Assembly (NCBI GenBank): GCA_913049685.1
Contig: CAJWZD010000009.1
Span: 1-64,000 of the forward strand
Direction of reading: 5' to 3'
From: an uncultured Fidelibacterota bacterium
Lineage (GTDB): Bacteria; Fidelibacterota; Marinisomatia; Marinisomatales; TCS55
DNA: 64,000 nucleotides
Shown: positions 58,842-64,000 of the stretch, piece after piece
How positions within the stretch are numbered: position 1 is the stretch's first letter
How the letters are laid out: every line of letters starts with the position of its first letter
Notes under the pieces: generated by a model
The model's database searches: none
What the model was told of the DNA's origin: nothing
What the model saw: the letters and a program-made list of their open reading frames with translations, nothing else
Translations under genes and position numbers: made by a program

Positions 58842-61800
58842 CTATTTTTTAAAATAGAGCTTTTGGGAGGGCATTGGATTTGGAAACACTCTGGATGCGT
58901 CCTTACCACTGTATACCACTCCATTTTTAACCACGTATTCAATAGTTCTCGTATTTCTAATGTTTTCAAGGGGATTTTTTTGCATAATAACAAAGTCTGC
59001 AAGTTTTCCAGGTTCTACAGACCCAAGAATATGATCAAGCCCATGGTGCTTAAATCCATTAATTGTTGCTATTTCAATAGCATCATAATTAGAGAAACTT
59101 CCATGAGTAAATAATTCCATCTCCCAATGAGCACCTAGACCCATCATATTTCCATGAGCACCCATTTGCATTGTTATTCCTCGATCGTATAATTTCTTCA
59201 TCGTAAGGCCCATTTGAGCGGCATAATGGTCATCAGGCCAATAAAAAGTTGGCCGACGTAGTTTTATGAGCTCATCCTTTCTAAAAAAATTCAATAATTT
59301 TCTATCCTCCCACAGTCTTTCTGTTTGATAAAAAAATGTTTCTCCTGATGGTCCATTGTAAACAACAATAAATGTTGGAGTGATTCCCAGTTTAGTGCTT
59401 TTCAATAGCTGAACGACATCTTCATAGATTGGCTCTAAGCCAAGAGTATGCTCTAAACCAGTAAAGCCATCAATGATCTGGGTTAAATTCATCTGAGGAT
59501 TTGAAAAAGATTCACTAATAATATTTACACCTAACTGTCTTGAGGCTTCAACCAGATGTTGCCTCGCTATCCGATTGTGATTTGAATAGTCTTTTACTGC
59601 CGTTGCCCCATGATCCTTATTAAATTGAACATGTTCTAGTGCATCGCTCAATGATTTAATTGGTCGGTACATTTTAGTTCGATATTTGGTGACAAAAATT
59701 GGATCTCCCACAGAAAATATTCTAGGACCGTCTATATTGCCCTTTTGCAACATGTCAGAAACCCAAAAATCTTTTTGAGTTGTTCCATAAACATCATACA
59801 TGGTAGTAACACCATAAGCAAGATTTGCTTTAAGCCCATAAAGATTTTGCTCTATCACGTTCAAAGCGGATATTGGACTTCCGTAGTGCCCGTGCGCATC
59901 AAACATTCCTGGCATTATAGTCCTTCCTTCCATGTCAAAAACTTTTGCTGACTTTGGAATCCTTACTTCATCTCCTACTGAAATAATTTTATTGTTTCTA
60001 ACAAGAATCGAAACACCTTCTAAGATATCTTTATCCTCATTCATTGTTAAAACTCTGACATTCTTAAAGACTATTGTGGTTGAGGGCTTGTCAATATCGT
60101 ATGAAAAAGATATATTATTTTTAGTTAGCTTAGACTTTTTTTCAATGATAGCTTTTAAAGATTTCTCATAATGATGCTTTCCTCGCGTCCACATTAGAGA
60201 ATTTCCATCTGAAGACCATGACATAAAATCTCCATCATATTTTTTATCTACACGCTGTGTGAATCCAAGATTATCTTCTGCGCTAATAGATACAGCTTTG
60301 CCAAAGAATTCAAAGGGAGTAACATAGCTTCTATGGTATTCTCTAAAGGCAATCCAATCCATGTTGGGAGAAATGATGGCTCGCGTAGCATGAGGAAATT
60401 TATATACCTCTCTTTCATCCAAGCCTGACCTTGAAATTGACTTCAAAGTCAATACATCTCCAACATAGTCTGAAAAATATATTCGATTATCATTTCCAAA
60501 AAGAACACTTGGTGGTCTTTTAGCATATCTATTTCTACTCCATGTAATTGAAGCTAGAATCTTCTCTGAACCATTTTCATTTAAGATTAATTCAAAATCC
60601 GTTTGACGTTCGAGGTGATTTCCATTCATTAGTGAACCTGCACCTCTCATATAAGCTAATGCGCCGTCATTGGATGATGTAATTGAACCATATTGACTTG
60701 ATTTTTTTGTAATTTTCTTCTTCTTATTCCCGCTAAGATCTATCTGAAAAACGGCACCCATTTCATTGTCATTCCATGAAGCATAATACACTTTCCTTGT
60801 CCTAGGATCATAGTGAGGACTGGTTTCATGATCAGTTGACTCAGTGAGATTTTTTATTTTTGTTCCGTTTTTTAAATAAAGGTCACCTAAGCTTTCGTAA
60901 AGAATTCCTGCAGGCGTTTGCTGAGACCAGCGATGCGATCTAGTCACTGCTTTATCTCTTGGAACATCCAGTTTAAAACGAATGGTTTCCTTTACTTGTC
61001 TTTTTACTCTGGCAGTGAAATTTATTTTTTTTGTTTTCATGGTAACTACATTTACGGAATGAATTCCTCCATCATAAGAAATGAAAATTTCTTTATTATT
61101 CGGGTGCCAACTCATATTCGTGTAAGAACCATAGAAACTGCCACCATCCATACGGTCAAAATCTAAATTTCGGTTTACTATTTTTTCTTCGTTAGTTTGA
61201 ATATTCCTAACAACAAGCACTGTTTGCCTGTCATCACGATGAACATAAGCTAAAAATTTACCATCCTGGGATAGCGTAGGGTTCGCAGCGCCTCCTGCTC
61301 TATCAACATAAGTTTTTATTTCACCATTTTGAATATTATATGTTTTAATTCTGTCACCACTTCGATACAAAGGGCCGTCTCCATGAGAAAAATAAATAAG
61401 GTTATTTGTAGGGTGCATTGCAAAGTGATTAACGGGTGATCGTGAGCCAGCAGGGATAATTTCCTGTTTTTTCCCATACATATTAAATCTGTAAACCGGG
61501 TGTCTGACTTTCATATTTAACGCTGTTCCAAAAACATGTTTTCCATCCGTAGACCATGTCCCTTGGTGGACAGGAATATCCATTTTACTTACATTTTTCA
61601 TATTACCTGTTTTAATATTTTGAACCCAAAGGTCATCGCTACCGCTTCTATCAGAAGTAAACAGTATTTTTTCTCCATCAGGGCTAAATCGAGGTAACAT
61701 ATTCCATGAAGTACCTTTAGTGATAGCTTCTGCCGTTCCACCGCTTGAAGGCATTAAATAAATATGCCCTAATAAATCAAAAGCTATTGTTTTGCCGTTT

Positions 61801-61919
61801 GGCGAAATATCCACACTAATGAGGGTACCCTCTGAAGTATCAAAAGATAATGTAGTATCGTTTTGACCTGCAAAGGCAAAGACTATTATAAACCCCCAAT
61901 TAAGTAGCCAACTTTTCAT
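58842..61919 (-). CDS. Exported TolB-like propeller plus amidohydrolase fusion
   Basis: FSPDGEKILFTSDRSGSDDLWV; GRTIMPGMFDAHGHYGSP; EPGKLADFVIMQKNPLENIRNTRTIEYVVKNG. Confidence 0.92.
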   Translation of the reverse strand: MKSWLLNWGFIIVFAFAGQNDTTLSFDTSEGTLISVDISPNGKTIAFDLLGHIYLMPSSGGTAEAITKGTSWNMLPRFSPDGEKILFTSDRSGSDDLWVQNIKTGNMKNVSKMDIPVHQGTWSTDGKHVFGTALNMKVRHPVYRFNMYGKKQEIIPAGSRSPVNHFAMHPTNNLIYFSHGDGPLYRSGDRIKTYNIQNGEIKTYVDRAGGAANPTLSQDGKFLAYVHRDDRQTVLVVRNIQTNEEKIVNRNLDFDRMDGGSFYGSYTNMSWHPNNKEIFISYDGGIHSVNVVTMKTKKINFTARVKRQVKETIRFKLDVPRDKAVTRSHRWSQQTPAGILYESLGDLYLKNGTKIKNLTESTDHETSPHYDPRTRKVYYASWNDNEMGAVFQIDLSGNKKKKITKKSSQYGSITSSNDGALAYMRGAGSLMNGNHLERQTDFELILNENGSEKILASITWSRNRYAKRPPSVLFGNDNRIYFSDYVGDVLTLKSISRSGLDEREVYKFPHATRAIISPNMDWIAFREYHRSYVTPFEFFGKAVSISAEDNLGFTQRVDKKYDGDFMSWSSDGNSLMWTRGKHHYEKSLKAIIEKKSKLTKNNISFSYDIDKPSTTIVFKNVRVLTMNEDKDILEGVSILVRNNKIISVGDEVRIPKSAKVFDMEGRTIMPGMFDAHGHYGSPISALNVIEQNLYGLKANLAYGVTTMYDVYGTTQKDFWVSDMLQKGNIDGPRIFSVGDPIFVTKYRTKMYRPIKSLSDALEHVQFNKDHGATAVKDYSNHNRIARQHLVEASRQLGVNIISESFSNPQMNLTQIIDGFTGLEHTLGLEPIYEDVVQLLKSTKLGITPTFIVVYNGPSGETFFYQTERLWEDRKLLNFFRKDELIKLRRPTFYWPDDHYAAQMGLTMKKLYDRGITMQMGAHGNMMGLGAHWEMELFTHGSFSNYDAIEIATINGFKHHGLDHILGSVEPGKLADFVIMQKNPLENIRNTRTIEYVVKNGVVYSGKDASRVFPNPMPSQKLYFKK

Positions 61920-62018
61920 TTTTACTCCTTGATTAACAAAACTGAATCATAAATTAACTAATTATTAAACAAATACCTTAAGAAGTGGTATTTTAGTTTA
62001 TGAAACAAATAATTACTT

Positions 62019-62969
62019 ATGAAATTTAGTTATCTCATATTGTTCAATTTATTAGTAACCCATGTATTCAGCCAAGAAGTGATTTCTTTTAATAGCTCTA
62101 ACCCTTTTGGCTTTAAAGATGTAATAACAAACTTGGATAACCAAAAAAGTCAAGAAGTCAGTGCAGTCTTACGGTTGCCAAATGGTAAGGGTCCTTTTCC
62201 TTTAGTGATAGGTGTCGCAGGAAGCTTAGATTGGGGACCGCACCACCTTAAATACCTTAAGATGTTTAGGTCGTCTGGAATTGCGACCCTAGAACTTCAA
62301 AGTTTTTCTAGTAGAGGAGTGAAATCTACGGTTGGTTCACAAATCGAGGTCACTACCGCCACTATGGTGTTGGATGCTTATCGCGCCCTTGATAAAATAT
62401 CTACTCATTCAAAAATTGATAAGAATCGAGTCGCAATCATGGGTTGGAGTCTCGGTGGAGGTGTTGCTATATTTTCAGGATGGCTGCCTTTAATTGAAAA
62501 AATAAATGCGCAGAATTCATTCGCTGCACACTTATCTATATATCCACCTTGTATTGCTCAGCCTCGAAATCCAATTTTTACAAATGCTCCGATGCACATA
62601 CTCATTGGCGAACTAGATAGCTGGGTTCCCGCTTCTGCATGCAAAGAGCTATCTGAAATGGCTGAGCAAGCAGGATCAAAAATAGGAATCACTATTTACC
62701 CAGAATCGCATCATTCATTTGATAGAGAAAGTGCCATAACTGTTAAAAAAAATGCATATAAAACTGTTGATTGCAGATTTGAAATTCGAGATGATGGTGC
62801 TGTATTGATGAGCTTTCTCAATATTCCCATGACTACACCTATTAGACAAAAAATTGGACTGGGTTTGTGTGCAGGAAAAGGCCCTAAAATGGGAGGAAAT
62901 CCAAAGTACAGAGAAGCTTCTTTTAAGTTCGCAAATCAATTTATGGTTGAACATCTACTGTCACAATAA
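62019..62969 (+). CDS. Exported alpha/beta hydrolase (dienelactone hydrolase-like)
   Basis: AIMGWSLGGGVAIF nucleophile elbow; HILIGELDSWVPASAC; YPESHHSFD. Confidence 0.85.
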   Translation: MKFSYLILFNLLVTHVFSQEVISFNSSNPFGFKDVITNLDNQKSQEVSAVLRLPNGKGPFPLVIGVAGSLDWGPHHLKYLKMFRSSGIATLELQSFSSRGVKSTVGSQIEVTTATMVLDAYRALDKISTHSKIDKNRVAIMGWSLGGGVAIFSGWLPLIEKINAQNSFAAHLSIYPPCIAQPRNPIFTNAPMHILIGELDSWVPASACKELSEMAEQAGSKIGITIYPESHHSFDRESAITVKKNAYKTVDCRFEIRDDGAVLMSFLNIPMTTPIRQKIGLGLCAGKGPKMGGNPKYREASFKFANQFMVEHLLSQ

Positions 62970-63027
62970 TGATGCTTCCTCATTTGTCATGTTCCTGTAT
63001 ATATTTATACCAATAAAATAAATACGT

Positions 63028-64000
63028 ATGAATAAGATTAAACGAATAACTGCCTACAAAATAGATCTTCCGCTAAAGGAGGGTTCATATAACTGGTCAG
63101 AAGGGAAATCTGTATCCGTATTTGATTCTACTGTTATTGCGGTAGAAACCGAAAATGGAACGATTGGGTATGGTGAATGCTGTCCATTGGGGCCATTTTA
63201 TCTTCCATCGTATGCTGAAGGAGTGCGAGCTGGAATTAAGGAACTGGGGCCACATCTCATTGGTTTAGACGCGACTAACCTTTTTTATTTAAATCATATC
63301 ATGGATCGATCATTAAAGGGTCACCCCTACGTTAAGTCTCCGATTGATGTTGCATGCTGGGATATCAAAGGTAAGACTGCTGGTCTTCCAGTAAGCAATT
63401 TGCTCGGAGGTGTCTATGGTGAAGACTTCATTCTATATAGAGCTATTTCTCAAGACCAACCAGAGGCAATGGCAGATAAAGTAAAAGAGTATCGAGACCA
63501 AGGTTATCGAAGATTTCAGCTTAAGGTGGGTGGTAATCCAGATGAAGACATAAAAAGAATTCGCTCTGTTGCGGAAAAAATGGAAACTGGGGATAAGTTA
63601 ATTGCTGATGCAAATACTGGATGGCTGACACATGAAGCTGTGCGCGTAGTAAATGGTGTTTCAGATATTGACGTATATATTGAACAACCATGTTTAAGCT
63701 ATGACGAGTGTTTTGCGGTTCGAAAGAAGACTAATCATCCATTTATACTCGATGAGAGCATCAATAATATGAGAACACTCTTAAAAGCTTATCACGATCA
63801 AGCTATGGATGCTGTAAATATTAAAATAAGTAAATTTGGTGGAATTACTAAAGCAGCCCTAGCAAGAGATATTTGTTCTGAGCTTGGTATCGCAATGACT
63901 ATTGAAGATACCTGGGGAGGCGATATTGTAACTGCTGCAATAGCGCATTTAGCTCATACTACCGATCCTAAATTACTCTTTACTGCTACTGATTTTAACA
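63028..64000 (+). CDS. Mandelate racemase/muconate lactonizing enzyme family, truncated by window end
   Basis: [19 protein letters not shown]...[16 protein letters not shown]...LIADANTGW...YIEQPC...ILDESI...[13 protein letters not shown]. Confidence 0.9.
   Translation, partial: MNKIKRITAYKIDLPLKEGSYNWSEGKSVSVFDSTVIAVETENGTIGYGECCPLGPFYLPSYAEGVRAGIKELGPHLIGLDATNLFYLNHIMDRSLKGHPYVKSPIDVACWDIKGKTAGLPVSNLLGGVYGEDFILYRAISQDQPEAMADKVKEYRDQGYRRFQLKVGGNPDEDIKRIRSVAEKMETGDKLIADANTGWLTHEAVRVVNGVSDIDVYIEQPCLSYDECFAVRKKTNHPFILDESINNMRTLLKAYHDQAMDAVNIKISKFGGITKAALARDICSELGIAMTIEDTWGGDIVTAAIAHLAHTTDPKLLFTATDFN

Noticed and set aside
1-64000. Mobile elements, prophage, defence islands
   Set aside because: No transposase, integrase, phage structural or recognised defence gene could be identified in the translations.

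Overview
The window is an AT-rich bacterial chromosome segment of about 64 kb, coded mostly on the minus strand. Gene content suggests the FCB superphylum, possibly a marine Marinimicrobia/SAR406-like lineage (inference): SprA and PorV/PorQ-family type IX secretion proteins, TonB receptors with CarboxypepD_reg plugs, DUF4249, and a proteorhodopsin. The most distinctive part is a light-response island at about 3.9-14.3 kb. It holds a MerR/B12-domain regulator whose cobalamin His appears lost, a class II CPD photolyase, an SRPBCC protein, an atypical SDR, a peroxiredoxin with an in-frame UGA (probable Sec), a DUF1737-SDR-DUF2256-cryptochrome unit (two of these small genes are absent from the ORF track), a VOC protein, a proteorhodopsin, and crtB/crtI. 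Strongest new observations: (1) a repeated motif GCTCnnAACGCTC lies exactly 45 bp upstream of three start codons in the island, followed by aligned -35/-10-like boxes that imply co-regulated leaderless transcripts; (2) two peroxiredoxin genes are interrupted by UGA at the peroxidatic position, i.e. probable selenoproteins; (3) the rhodopsin carries a fenestration-type Gly in helix E next to carotenoid genes; (4) Gln is strikingly frequent at +1 of predicted signal peptides, and a glutaminyl-cyclase-like M28 lipoprotein sits in the sprA/porV-like operon; (5) a perfect 17-bp hairpin lies over the 5' end of a TonB receptor gene in a putative metal-handling cluster. All family assignments come from reading the translations; no database search was run.
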